64,000 nucleotides of DNA from Monoplex corrugatus. Taxonomy: Eukaryota; Mollusca; Gastropoda; Littorinimorpha; Ranellidae. Positions 1 to 12,544 of the stretch are shown one piece after another. Both the position numbers and the translations under genes were made by a program. Under the pieces are notes generated by a model, which worked only from the letters and a program-made list of their open reading frames with translations, did no database searches and was not told the origin of the DNA. Each line of letters starts with the position of its first letter. Within the stretch, counting starts at the first letter, position 1. The stretch covers positions 34,685,481 to 34,749,480 of the forward strand of contig CM060306.1 in the NCBI GenBank assembly GCA_030674185.1, written 5' to 3'.

Positions 1-304
1 TTTAGGGGATAACTACATGTACTTTCTGTGGTCATATTCTGATTTCTGTATTTAGGGGATAACTACATGTACTTTCTGTGGTCATATTCTGATTTCTGTA
101 TTTAGGGGATAACTGCATGAACTTTCTGTGGTCATATTCTGATTTCTGTTTTTAGGGGATAACTACATGTACTTTCTGTGGTCATATTCTGATTTCTGTA
201 TTTAGGGGATAACTACATGTACTTTCTGTGGTCAAATTCTGATTTCTGTATTTAGGGGATAACTACATGTACTTTCTGTGGTCATATTCTGATTTCTGTA
301 TTTA
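1..304. repeat. 50-bp minisatellite, left segment
   Basis: Six head-to-tail 50-bp units starting tttaggggataactacatg and ending gatttctgta. The units are almost identical, differing by single substitutions (for example atgtact versus atgaact). The array runs off the left edge of the window and resumes after the LINE insertion at about 1073. Confidence 0.97.
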
Positions 305-423
305 ATAATAATAATAATTACAATATTTATATAGCGCAAAATCTTGATAAAATCAAATCTAAGCGCTGAAGCAGACACACACGCAGGCACGCACGCTCGC
401 ACACACACGCACGCACACATACA

Positions 424-458
<35 letters not shown>

Positions 459-1072
459 CACACACACCCACACACACGCATGGCTATAAATGGGGAGAAA
501 GAATAAAAGCAATAAAAGCAAGAATAAAAGCAATGGAAAATTATAGAGAGCATAGCATACAATTATATATTATAACCATGTGATTTCCTCCGAGCGGAAC
601 AGGCTGCAGAGGGGAGGGTTGAGTGAGGTTAGGATTTTATGCAGGAGAGAAAAGGTGAGTTTTGAGAGCGGACTTGAAGGAGACAAAAGTAGGTTGCTGA
701 CGGACTGAGAGAGGAAGTTTGTTCCAGGAGAGTGGACCAGAAACAGAGAAGGCTCGTGGACCATAGGTATTGAGCTTAGTGCGTGGAAAGCGAAGAGTCA
801 GAGGATCAGAGGCAGAGCGGAGGGTACGTGAGGGAACATAGATCTCAAGTAGGCTTGACAGGTAATCGGGGGCTGCGTTATTGAGGCTTTTGTAGCACAT
901 GGTGTCTAGTTTGTACTGTATGCGCTTTGATACAGGGAGCCAGTGAAGTTGTGCCAGGAGAGGAGATATGTGGTCAGCTTTTTTTTTTTTGAGTACAAGG
1001 CGTGCAGCATTGTTTTGAATGCGCTGTAGGATGTGAATGGTGGAGGCAGGAAGACCAGACAGGAGTGAATTG
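303..1072 (-). mobile_element. L2/CR1-like LINE, 5'-truncated copy A inside the minisatellite
   Basis: On the minus strand this is the last ~145 codons of a non-LTR retrotransposon ORF2 (residual frame 637-1072, stop at 637-639), then a 3' UTR with a (GT)n tract (CA on the plus strand, about 369-480), then a short tail that folds around gcgctt/gcgcta and ends in (ATT)n at 303-330. The same 3' portion recurs in copies at 12320, 14494 and 44800. Both flanks are the 50-bp minisatellite, so the element inserted into an existing array. A short attta is present on both sides, a weak candidate target duplication. Assignment to L2/CR1 rests on the C-terminal HWLPVSKRIQYK-type motif and the microsatellite tail. 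Confidence 0.88.
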
Positions 1073-3349
1073 AGATGGTCATTTAGGGGATAACTACATG
1101 TACTTTCTGTGGTCATATTCTGATTTCTGTATTTAGGGGATAACTACATGTACTTTCTATGGTGATATTCTGATTTCTGTATTTAGGGATAACTACATGT
1201 ACTTTCTGTGGTCATATTCTGATTTCTGTATTTAGGGGATAACTACATGTACTTTCTGTGATCATATTCTGATTTCTGTATTTAGGGGATAACTACATGT
1301 ACTTTCTATGGTGATATTCTGATTTCTGTATTTAGGGGATAACTACATGTACTTTCTGTGGTCATATTCTGATTTCTGTATTTAGGGGATAACTACATGT
1401 ACTTTCTGTGGTCATATTCTGATTTCTGTATTTAGGGGATAACTACATGTACTTTCTGTGGTCATATTCTGATTTCTGTATTTAGGGGATAACTACATGT
1501 ACTTTCTCTGGTGATATTCTGATTTCTGTATTTAGGGGATAACTACATGTACTTTCTCTGGTGATATTCTGATTTCTGTATTTAAGGGATACCTACATGT
1601 ACTTTCTGTGGTGATATTCTGATTTCTGTATTTAGGGGATAACTACATGTACTTTCTGTGGTCATATTCAGATTTCTGTATTTAGGGGATAACTACATGT
1701 ACTTTCTGTGATCATATTCTGATTTCTGTATTTAGGGGATAACTACATGTACTTTCTGTGATCATATTCTGATTTCTGTATTTAGGGGATAACTACATGT
1801 ACTTTCTCTGGTGATATTCTGATTTCTGTATTTAAGGGATACCTACATGTACTTTCTGTGGTCATATTCAGATTTCTGTATTTAGCGGATAACTACATGA
1901 ACTTCACATGGTCATATTGAGATGGTCATATTCTGATTTCTGTACTTAGGGTATAACTACATGAACTTTCTGTGGTCATATTCAAATTTTTGTATTTAGG
2001 GGATAACTACATGAACTTTTTGTGGTCATATTCCAATTTCTGTATTTAGGGGATATCTACATGAACTTTCTGTGGTCATTCTGATTTCTGTATTTAGGGG
2101 ATAACTACATGTATTTTCTGTGGTCATATTCTGATTTCTGTATTTAGGGGATAACTACATGAACTTTCTGTGGTCATATTCAGATTTCTGTATTTAGGGG
2201 ATAACTACATGAACTTTCTGTGGTCATATTCTGATTTCTGTATTTAGGGGATAACTACATGAACTTTCTGTGGTCATATTCAGATTTCTGTATTTAGGGG
2301 ATAACTACATGAACTTTCTGTGGTCATATTCAGATTTCTGTATTTAGGGGATAACTACATGAACTTTCTGTGGTCATATTCAGATTTCTGTATTTAGGGG
2401 ATAACTACATGAACTTTCTGTGGTCATATTCAGATTTCTGTATTTAGGGGATAACTACATGAACTTTCTGTGTTCATATTCTGATTTCTGTATTTAGGGG
2501 ATAACTACATGAACTTTCTGTGGTAAATTCTGATTTCTGTATTTAGGGGATAAGTACAGTGAACTTTCTGTGGTCATATTCTGATTTCTGTATTTAGAGG
2601 ATAACTAAATGTATTTTTGTGGTCATATTGAGATTTCTGCATTGAGGGTATAGGGTATAACTACATGTGCTTGCATGGTCATATTCAGATTTCTGCATTT
2701 AGGGGATAACTAAATGAACTGTCCTTTGTCATGTTCTTGATTTCTGCATTTAGAGGATAACTAAATGTATTTTTGTGGTCATATTCAGATTTCTGTATTT
2801 AGGGATAACTACATGAACAGTCTGTAGTCATATTCTGATTTCTTTATTTAGGGGATAACTACATTAACTTCTGTGGTCATATTCTTTTCTGTATTTAGGG
2901 GATAACTCATGAACTTTTATAGTCATATGCTGATTTCTGCATTTAGGGATGATTACATGAACTTTCTGTAGTCATATTCTGATTACTTTATTTAGGGGAT
3001 AACTACATGAACTTTCTGTGGTCATTCAGATTCTCATTTAGGGATAACTACATGAACTTTCTGTAGTCATATTCTGATTTCTGCATTTAGGGGATAACTA
3101 CATGAACTTTCTGTAGTCATATTCTGATTTCTGCATTTAGAGGATTACTAAATGTATTTTTTGTGGTCATATTGAGTTTCTGCATTGAGGGTATAACTGC
3201 ATGTGCTGTGCATGGTCATATTCAGTTTTCTGCATTTAGGGGATAACTAAATGAACTTCTTGTCATGTTCTGATCTCTGCATTTTGGGGATAGATCTAAC
3301 TAAATGTGTTTTTTGTGGTCATATTGAGATTTTTGCATTTAGGGGATAC
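1073..3349. repeat. 50-bp minisatellite, main segment
   Basis: About 45 further units of the same 50-bp repeat. Units up to ~1870 mostly carry acatgtact, those from ~1890 to 2560 mostly acatgaact, so blocks have been homogenised separately. Beyond ~2600 the units shorten, lose or gain bases and drift, as expected at the edge of an array. Confidence 0.97.
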
Positions 3350-3412
3350 CCCCCCCCCCCCCCCCCCCAATGGGGATGCCAGGCACTCTTAAAGTATAAA
3401 CAGTATCAACAC
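3350..3412. repeat. C homopolymer plus fragment of interspersed repeat G
   Basis: A run of ~19 C bases at 3350-3368 ends the minisatellite. It is followed by a short stretch (aatggggatgccaggcac, then a match to the ctttcagtataaatagtatc region) resembling the start of the ~0.5-kb interspersed repeat seen at 16556 and 31285. The C run could form a G-quadruplex on the minus strand. Confidence 0.6.
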
Positions 3413-4570
3413 TGTCCGGAAATTTGCTGACTGTCCAAGTTTTTCATCTGTAGAACAGTATCTTCTCTGTATAACACTTAAGAATTCTCTTCCTGATGTT
3501 ACCGTGATAGGCATTTGTTGGTAAGAATGCTTTTCATCTTCTTGAATGCTGTTTTAGCTTGGCCAGTTCTGCTGGCTGTTTCTAATGTGCATTTGCTATC
3601 TGGTGAAATGACTTCCCAGATATGTAAACTTACCAGCCTGTCTCAATGTTGTGCCATATGCTTTTTTTTTTCTTTTTTCTTTTTTTTTGCATGAGGGGAT
3701 TTCTTGTTTTTTTTTACTGATTATCATGACTTCAGTCTTCTTGGTATTTAGCTCCAGCCCTTCATTTCTGCCTTCTGTTTCTATTAAACCCGCAAGATTT
3801 TATAGGTCTTTTTCATTTTCTGCAAGAAGGATAGTGTCATCTGCATAATGATTTAAATGAAGATTGTTGAATATTTTTCCTCAAACCTTTATCCAAGGAC
3901 ATTATTCTAGGTTTTTGATGATGGTTCGCTGTAAAGTACAACCAAATCTGGTGACATAACACATCCCAGCCTAACCCCTCTTTTGATATTTTGGAAAGAG
4001 CTTACATCATTTTCTACTGTCATTGCTACTGTTTGTTCCAAGTACATGTTCCTTATCATTCTTAAATCTTTTCCATCAGCATTGAGCCTTTCTAGTGGGT
4101 TGATCAGTTCTTCCTGTCTTATCTGACCAAAAGCTTGACTATAATCAACAAAACATGAAATAAATCCTTCAGTTCAGTTGATCTTTCTGTGAGAGTTCTT
4201 AAGATGTCTATGACATTAATAATTCATTTTCCTTCAGCGAATCCATATTGTTCTATTTCTTTTGATTTTGTTCCTTGTTCTCATCATGATTATTCTTAAT
4301 AGAACCTTTGTCGCATGGCTTATCAAGCTGATTGTGTGATGGAGTTCACATTCTATAGGCCCTGCTTTCTTTGGAAGTGCAATGAAAATTGATTTTGACA
4401 TATCTTTAGGGATTTTTCCTGTGTCAAAAATTTCATTCTTAGGATGTATATGGCATAAATAGTTCCTTTCCCTTCAGTAACTCCATATTATTCTTCTGCT
4501 ATTTCTGTTTTGAGTCTGTTCCATGTTCTCTTCATGAATATTCTTAATAGGATCTTTGTCACATGACTCA
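3413..4570 (-). pseudogene. Decayed RTE-type LINE reverse transcriptase
   Basis: No long frame survives. Nucleotide similarity to the better copies at 43845-44570 and 50735-52015 is clear on the minus strand: the segment at 3460-3660 matches the region encoding SINIR-K-L-E-C-Y and the AKTAFKK stretch, and 4110-4340 matches the region encoding IECELH-TISL-SH and the R-IKR motif. The YADD region is replaced by shifted, T-rich sequence. From ~4395 to 4570 part of the 5' segment is present again, so this is either two overlapping fragments or an internal duplication. An old, inactive copy. Confidence 0.7.
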
Positions 4571-5240
4571 TCAAATTTCAGATTACTTACATAAAATTTT
4601 GGAATGAAGTAGGAAAAGTGTGTTCTAAATGGAGACCTCTTAACCATAATGTATGAAATCATTAAAAATGTATTCATTTGTAAAAGTGAATAGTTGGATG
4701 CATTAAAACCATACAAATATACAATGGTATGATGAAGAAGACGTGACATTCAATTTGCAATCATAGAACATGTCAGTTTCTGTTAAACTGTAGCTATTAA
4801 TTAAAATTCTGATGACCAAGATTTTCCCCTTTGAAGTCGTGAAACTAAAGTAGATATAGTAAATTCAGACAGATGTGGTTAGTAAAGCATTATTTTAGGT
4901 GTCAGCATTTAAAACAGTGAAACAGTAAAACATGATGATTTCATGATATTTATTACATTAAAAACAAAATACAGCAGAATAAAGGCACCAAGAGTAAATT
5001 GGTGACTAAATTGACCAGACTTTGTAGTGATGTTACTTGCTGATTGTAGAATATGCCGAAGAAAAAGATGGAGTGGTCTTTCGGAATTGATCCTTGTCAT
5101 GTCAAAGACAGTTGGAGGAAAGCCTTTATCAGAAAGGGAGATAATTGTGCCATTCCCCCCCCCCCTTTTTTTTTTTTTATACACCAGATGGAGAGGAATT
5201 TTTTGGGAGGATGTATTTGGAGATGATGACAAAATTGACT
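4571..5240. other. Unassigned sequence
   Basis: AT-rich single-copy-like sequence. Short frames have ordinary composition, no recognisable domain and no convincing splice sites. A C11/T15 homopolymer pair lies at about 5155-5180. Confidence 0.6.
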
Positions 5241-5262
5241 GTAAGAAGAAAACAGGCAAAAT

Positions 5263-5354
5263 TGTGTGTGTGTGTGTGTGTGTGGTGTGATGTTTTCGTT
5301 TTCAGTAGTGGCATTCTGTGTAGTTTTTTGTTTTGATAATATGATTTATAGTGT

Positions 5355-5420
<66 letters not shown>
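5263..5420. repeat. (GT)n and (CA)n microsatellites
   Basis: A (GT)n tract at about 5263-5285 and a (CA)n tract at about 5359-5420 face each other about 75 bases apart on one strand. Confidence 0.95.
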
Positions 5421-5421
<1 letters not shown>

Positions 5422-6197
5422 GTGCATGTGTGTCATGAATGTCTGACTTCATTTTTCTTTTTTTTTTCTAGATTACTCTGAGTTTTTCTAAAAAATTTTT
5501 TATTTTGAGAGGCGGTGTAATTGGTGATGACAAATTGATACTGAGATGAGAGTGGACAAAGTGTGTGCGCATGAGTGTGTGTGGTGTGAGATGAGTTTCG
5601 TGGTTGTGTGTGTTTTAATTTTTTTTTAGGGCTGGTATATTTTTGGTATTTTTGTGTTTTGCTATTAAAGTGTGGTGTGTGTGTGTGTGTGTGTTTCGTA
5701 TGATTATGACAGCCCTTCAGAAACTGTGAGAGGTCTATGTGTTGATTTTCATATCAGCATGATTCTGATGGACTTTGTATCAATCTGATTGTGGGGGAGA
5801 GAGTCTGTATATCATTATTATTGATATCATCATTATCATCTGTATATCGTTGATGATATCATCATTATCATGAGTATATTGTCATTGTTATGATGATGAT
5901 GATGATGATGATGATATTGATGATGTTAATCGTATTATTTGTATCGTTTTTCCCCATGTTTCCCTCAGAGTTGACCGTTTGTTGGGAACTGGATAGAGGT
6001 TAATGCCAAATTGAGATGAGATATGCAAGTCTGAGATTGATCAATGGAGACTGTGTCAAAACATGTCTGTCTTGTGAGCTATTTATGGATGCATCTTATC
6101 TTTACACATTGTACATGTATGTTCAGGGACAGCTGACAGAAAGCTGTAGACTGTATAGAGTTAGATCACACACCTGTCTTTGGCCAGTTTAAGTTAA

Positions 6198-6363
6198 CCT
6201 TTGACTTCCACAGCTTGTCCAGCAGCATCTTGCTTAACCATGCTAGCAAAGCAAAAACTTGGCCCTTTAACTGTCTCACCCTATCCAGCAGCTACCTGCA
6301 GGTGTGAGGAAGTCAGAGGGCCAAGTTTTTGTAGTTGGTGGACAGGGTGCGGGAATCAAAGGG
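6198..6363. mobile_element. Palindromic TTAA-flanked MITE, piggyBac-like
   Basis: A 166-bp segment bounded by TTAA at 6194-6197 and 6364-6367. The left end reads cctttgacttcc and the inverted right end ccctttgattccc. Inside, aaaacttggccct and its exact complement agggccaagtttt form a second pair of arms, so the whole element is nearly a hairpin. TTAA target sites and ends starting CCCT are typical of piggyBac-type elements. It has no coding capacity, so the superfamily is inferred from the ends alone. Confidence 0.7.
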
Positions 6364-7414
6364 TTAAACTTAAAGACAGCAATTGATTGTAAAATGATAG
6401 TTCATATACCTACAGATCAACGCCCAGTTGAAGACAACTGTTGAATGCCTCTTAGTTTTAGACCACAACCAGTTTTTTGTGGTTAGGGTTGAGATTGAAA
6501 ATGCTTCATTATTTTCACAAGAGAAATTACAATGGATATTTTCTTTTCTTTTAATCATATGAAAAAAATGCACTGTACTTAACATTTGGATTTTTTTTAC
6601 TTCTTTTTTTACTTATCAAATTGTATTGTTAGTTACCAAATTTTCATCTCACCTGAAGTTGTTATTTTTTCAGGTAAGTGTTTGAACAGTATTTTTCTGG
6701 GATCTCGGGGTTTATGGATGGATCTCTACGATAGTTGTTTTTCTTTATGAAATTCGTAACTTGACAGTAAACTGTTAACTGCAATAGCAGGTCTGAAAGA
6801 GAAGAGCTGTTGATGGACTCATTGCTTTGATGAGAATGGGCCCCTAGAAAAATGTCTTGGCTATTTAAAGACGCAATGTAACTGCTAGTGTTAATGTTGG
6901 ATCAGCATAAAGATTGGTTTGACCAGATCAGATCCTGCTTGTGTGCACTTTAAAAATTGTGGGAGAAACATTGGATCAATACAGAGATTTGATTGACCAA
7001 ACTAGATCTTCTTGTGTTTACTGTATAAGTTATGGTGGAAACATGATGTGCTGATGTCAAAGTGAAGATTGTTGTTTGTTTTTTTGTGTGAAGATTGATC
7101 ATTTGACCATGTTTTTAGTATTGTGTGTGACTGGTGTGTGTGTGTTGTGTGTGTGTGTGTGTGGTGTGTGTGTGTGTGTGTGTGTGGTGTGTGTGTGTGT
7201 GTTGTGACCATCTTTATATTTAATATTATATATATATACACGTGTGTGTGTAATGTGGGTGTGGGTGTTTTTATTTTAGTTACTATTTTTTTTAGGGCGG
7301 GTGGGCGGGTACTGTTTGGTATTTGTGTGTGTTTTGTTATTGATATTAAAGTGTATGTGCGTGCTTGTCTTGTGTGTGTGCATGAATATGTGTGTGTGTG
7401 TGATTGTGTGTGTT

Positions 7415-7965
7415 CCTCCGTGGGATGCCGGGGGTTCTTTCAGTATAGAAATTTCCTCTTTTCTGTCACTCTTTAATAGTTTCTTCCTCCTTTGCTTTCT
7501 GTCATTTCTTACCATTTTCTGCCTTGCTGGTCCATTCACCTGTATGTGTTCGATAAAGTCTTACATACTTTCTCTTAGGATTGATAATTGGATACATGTA
7601 TTAAGTGTATTTTTGGCTCTAGCGAAGTGAGGTATGCAGAAGTAATTTTAGGTAATTTATGCCCGTTTTTATATATGTTTTTGTGTTCTTCTGAATGTTT
7701 AAATTTGTATTAAGGTGTGTTTTTTAAATCCTGTGTGCGATAAATTGGACGGAGTGGTCAGTGCAGGGGGCATCTCCTTAGATTATGTGGGCAAATGCAT
7801 TGACATGTGTACTTACTTTTTTTTTTCCTGTTGAAGTTTTGTATGTTTTGAAATGATTAAGCCCTGATATGCTTACGCAGTTTTATGTTTGAAATGATTA
7901 TAGCCCTGATATGGCTCTATGCAGTCAGCTGGTTTTTAAACAAAAACAATAAAAACACAAAACAA
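7415..7965 (+). mobile_element. Interspersed repeat G, copy 1
   Basis: A ~0.5-kb repeat also present at 16556, 20516, 31285 and 62215. It starts with a short G/C-rich hairpin-like stretch (gtgggatgccgggggttctt), has the marker tgcttctgtcatttctta-like segment and gataattgggtacatg-like segment, and ends with agccctgatatggctc, tcagctggnttttaaac and an A-rich tail with caaaaaca. The consistent polarity and A-rich end suggest a non-autonomous retroelement. The origin of its 5' part is not recognised. Confidence 0.72.
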
Positions 7966-8989
7966 TTTTGTACGTGAGTGGATTTTTTTCTTTAGGGCGG
8001 GTATTGTTTGGTAATTGTGTGTTTCGTTAATGCTGTTAAAGTGTATTTGTGTGTGTGTGTGTGTGTGTGTGTGCGTGCAGTGTGTGTGTGTGAAGATTGG
8101 TTACTTAACCATCTCATTAGTGTGTGTGTGAGTGAGTGTTGTGTGTGTGTTTATGTATACATGTATGTGTGTGGGTATGTGTTTGACCATCTTTCGTGTG
8201 TGTGTGTGTGTGTGTGTATGTAATGTGTTTGTGGTTGCGTGTGTGTGTGTGTGTTTGTTTTTTTTTTGGTAGGGCAGGTATTTTTTTTTATATTTGTGCG
8301 AGTGTCTTGTTAATGAAAGTGTGTGTGGTGTGTGTGTGTTCCAGTATTGGTATTCTTTGTAGTTTTTTTTTTTTTGTTTTTAATATGGTAGTGTTTACAC
8401 AGAGAGAGAGAGAGGGAGGGAGTGGGTAAGCATTCTTTTTGTTTTTTTATTTACTTGTTTGTTTTAGTGCATGTGTGTCTTGAATGGATGACTTATTTTT
8501 TTGTTCTAAGGATATTACTCTGTGTGCCTTTTTTGTTGTTGTTGTGTTTTTTGGAGAGGGTGGGGTATTTGGTGATAATGACAAATTGATACTGAGATGA
8601 AAGTGGGCAAAATATGATGTGTGTGTGTGTGTTTAGAATTTTTTCAGGGTAGGTATTGTTTGGTATTTGTGTGAGTGTTTTGTTATGAAAGAGAGAGAGA
8701 GAGAGAGAGTGTGTGTGTGTGTGTGTGTGTTTCTTGCGAGTGTGACAGCCCTTAAGAAGCTGTGTGATTCGGTGGACTTTTGTGTTAAGCTGACTGAGGG
8801 AGAGAGAGTCTGTACATCATTTTTATTGATATTATCATGATCATGAGTGTATTATTTCCATTGGTTTGATGATGATGAGTTGGGTAACTGGAGAGAGGTT
8901 AATATAAAAAAAGGTTGATACCAAATGTGCGCGAATACATTGACGTGTACTTTTTGTCTTTTTCCTGTTGAAGTTTTGTAAGTGCTTTG

Positions 8990-9060
8990 GTTATAGCCCT
9001 GATATGGCTCTACACAGTCGGCTGGGTTTTTAAACGAAAAAAGAAAAAAAGAAAAACAAA
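8990..9060 (+). repeat. 3' end of interspersed repeat G
   Basis: Only the last part of repeat G is present (tagccctgatatggctctac, then a T-rich step and an A-rich tail). Similar 3' ends occur near 9690-9750, 11510-11570 and 16020-16080 within the GT-rich field, so this piece is part of the higher-order unit there. Confidence 0.6.
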
Positions 9061-9874
9061 CTCAAAAACAACAGAAAATTGTGTGTGTGAGGGTTGTTTT
9101 TGTTTTTTTGTTTTGTTTCTTTTTTTTTTTAGGACAGGTATTGTTTAGTATTTGCGTGAGTGTTTTGTTGTGGCTGTTAGTGTATTTGTGCGTGTGTGTG
9201 TGTGTGCGCGCGCAGCGTATGTGTGTGTGTGTGAGTGTTGTGTACGTGTTCATGTATACATTGTATGTGTGGGGGTATGTGTTTGACCATCTTGCATGTG
9301 TGTGTGTGCGTGCATGCATTTGGGAATGTGTGTGCGTGCGTTCGGGAGTGTGTGTGTGTGTGTGTGGAAAATATGGTTGCGTGTGTGTGTATGTGTGTGT
9401 GTTTTAGGTTGGGTTTTTTTTTTTTTGTATTGTGCGAATGTCTTGATATTGATATTAAAGTGTGTGGTGTGTGTGTGTTGTTTCCTGTGAGTGTGGCAGC
9501 CCTTCAGAAGCTGTGAGGGATATATGTGTTGATTTTCATATAATTGTGATCTGGTGGACTTTGTGTTAAACTGATTGTGGGGGAGAGAGTCTGTACATCA
9601 TTATTATTGATATTATCATGAGTACATTATTCTGATTGGGATGATTTTTTGTTTTTTTTGCTGTTGAGGTTTTCCATGTGCTTTGAAATGGTTGTAGTGC
9701 TGATATGGCTCTATGCAGTCAGCTGGGTTTTAAACAAAAGCAAAACAAAAAATAAGTTTGTGTTTGTGGTTTTTTTTGTTTTTTTTTGTTTTTTTTGTTT
9801 CTTTTTTTTGGTTTTTTTTGAGAGAAGGTATTGTTTGGTATTTGTGAGTGTTTTGTTATTGCTATGAAAGTGTA

Positions 9875-9916
<42 letters not shown>

Positions 9917-10152
9917 CGCACACGTATATGCGAAGATTGATTACTTTACCATCTCTTTTGTGTGTGTGAGTGAGTGGTGTGTGTGTGTTTATGTGTACAT
10001 GTATGTGTGTGGGTGGGTATGTGTTTGACCATCTTTCATGTGTGTGTGTGTGTGTGTACGGGAGTGTGCAGGAGTGGATGTGTGTATGTAATGTGTTTGT
10101 GGTTGTGTTTTCTTTTATTTGTTTTGTGTTTTAGGGCAGGTTTTTTTTCATA

Positions 10153-10157
<5 letters not shown>

Positions 10158-10229
<72 letters not shown>
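10158..10229. repeat. Long pure (GT)n microsatellite
   Basis: About 70 uninterrupted bases of alternating GT, the longest pure tract in the 5-12 kb field. Other GT tracts in the field are interrupted or shorter. Confidence 0.95.
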
Positions 10230-10559
10230 ATTCTCTTTTGTTTTCTTTTTGTATTAACTTTTGTTTTAGTGCATGTGTGTCATGAATGGATGACTTTTTT
10301 ATTATTTTTTTTTCTAGAGACATTACCCTCTGTGTGTGCCTTTGTTTTGTGTGTTTTTTTTGAGAGGGTGGGGTAATTGGTGATGATGACAAATTGATAC
10401 TGAGATGAAAGTGGGCAAAGTGTGATGTGTTTGTGGTTGTGTGTGTGTGTTTAGAATTTTTTTAGGGCAAATATTTTTTTGTATTTGTGTGTTTTGTTAT
10501 GAGAGTGTGTGTGTTGTGTGTGTGCACAATTGTGTGAAGATTGATTACTTGACCATCTC

Positions 10560-10611
<52 letters not shown>

Positions 10612-11762
10612 TGTGTGTGGGTATGTGTTTGACCATCTTTCATGTGTGTGTGTGTGTGTGTGTGTGTGTGGTGTGCGTGCGTGTGGGAGTTTGTGTGTGT
10701 GCAATGTGTTTGTGATTTTTGTGTGTGTGTGTTTCCTGTGAGTGTGACAGCCCTCCAGAAGCTGTGAGGGGTATATGTGTTTATTTTCATATCAGTGTGA
10801 TTCTGGTGGAATTTGTGTTGTTGATTGTGGGGGAGAGAGTCTGTACATCATTATTACTGATATCATGATCATGAGTATTATTTTCATTGGTATGATGATG
10901 GTGATGATGATCATAATCATCATTTGTATTATTTCTTCCCATCTTTTCCTCAGAGTTAAACAGAGTGTGTGTGGGTAACTGGAGAGATGTTAAACAAAAA
11001 CAAGAAAAAATCAAAACAATTGAGTGTTTTTTTTTTTTTTTTTAATTTAATTTTTTATTTTTTTATTTATTTATTTTAAAAAAATTTTTTTTTGAGGGCA
11101 GGTTTTGTTTGGTATTTGCGTGAGTATTTTGTTATTGCTATTAAAGCGTATTGTGTGTGTGTGTGTGTGTGTGCACATATGTGTGAAGATTGATTACCTG
11201 ACCATCTCTTTAGTGTGTGTGTGTGTGTGAGCGAGTGTTGTGTGTGTGTTTATGTATACATGTATGTGTGTGGGTATATGTTTGACCATCTTGCATGTGT
11301 GTTTGTGCGTGTGTGTGTGTGCATGCGTTCGGGAGTGTATGTGTAATGTGGTTTGTGTGTGTGTGTGTGTGTGTGTGTTTGAGGGCAGGTATTTTTTGGG
11401 TATGTGTGCAAGTGTCTTGTTATTGATATAATTATTCTGATTGGGATGATGATGGTGATGATGTTCTTTTTTGGGTTTTTTTGCTATTGAAGTTTTCTAT
11501 GTGCTTTGAAACGGTTATAGCCCTGATATGACTCTATGCAGTCAGCTGGGTTTTAAACAAAAACAAAGAAAACAATTATTGTGTTGTGTGTGTGCACGCC
11601 TATGTGTAAAGATTGATTACTTTACCATCTCTTTAGTGTGTGTGAGTGAGTGTTGTGTGTGTTTATTGTATACATGTATGTGTGTGGGTATGTGTTTGAC
11701 CATGTTGCATGTGTATTTGTGAGTGTGTGTGTGTTCGGGAGTGTGTGTGTATGTGTGTTCGG

Positions 11763-11799
<37 letters not shown>

Positions 11800-12319
11800 A
11801 TTTTTTTAGGACAGGTTTTTTTTTGTGTGTGTTTGTGTGTCTTGTTATTGATATTAAAGTGTGTGTGTTTGTGTGTGTGTGTTGTGAGTGTCACAGCCTT
11901 TCAGAAGTTGTGATGGGTATATGTGTTTTCATATCAGTGTAATCTGGTAGACTTTGTGTTAAGCTGATTGTGCGGAAGAGAGTCTGAACATCATTAATAT
12001 TTTTATCATGATCATGAGTATATTATTCTCATTAGGATGATGATGATGATGATTATTATCATCAATTGTATCATTTCTTCCCATCTTTTCCTCAGAGTTG
12101 AAACAGTGTGTGTGGGTAACTGGGGAGAGGTTAATACCGAAAAAGGTTGATACGAAATATGCACGAATGCGTTGGTTTTTGTTTGTTTGTTGTTGTTGAT
12201 AATGACAAATTGATACTGAGATGAAAGTGGGCGAAGTGTGATGTGTTTGTGTGTGTGTACGACAGCCCTTCAGAAGCTGTGAGGGGTATATGTGTTGATT
12301 TTCATATCGGTGTGATTCT

Positions 12320-12476
12320 TATAATAATAATAATAATAATAATTACAATATTTATATAGCGCAAAATCTTGATAAAATCAAATCTAAGCGCTGAAACACA
12401 CGCACGCACGCACACACGCACGCAAGCACGCACACACACACACCCACGCACACACACACACACACACACACAACCA

Positions 12477-12544
<68 letters not shown>

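Larger units (their letters stand above)
5241..12319. repeat. GT-rich higher-order repeat field
   Basis: Built from recurring blocks in a variable order. One block carries acagcccttcagaagctg, then gtggactttgtgttaagc, gggggagagagtctgtacat and a GAT-rich stretch (starts near 5709, 8744, 9495, 10747, 11892 and 12261). Another carries agggcaggtattgtttggta, a (GT)n tract, gaagattgattact and tgtttgaccatc (near 7100, 8180, 9280, 10022, 10627, 11280 and 11695). A third carries gacaaattgatactgagatg (near 5530, 8580, 10388 and 12208). Blocks are several hundred bases long and separated by (GT)n of different lengths. No gene is recognised; the valine/cysteine- or histidine/threonine-rich frames are microsatellite translations. 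Confidence 0.85.

Noticed and set aside
232..583. Cysteine/valine-rich and histidine/threonine-rich frames
   Set aside because: Translations of the (CA)n/(GT)n tract in the LINE 3' UTR. The same applies to similar frames near 5266, 7123, 8008-10376, 12352, 41427-41875, 52147-52903, 59667-60042 and 60487-60828.
4474..5290. Frames of about 90-116 codons in AT-rich sequence
   Set aside because: One lies within the decayed RTE fragment and the others cross homopolymers and GT tracts. No recognisable motif.
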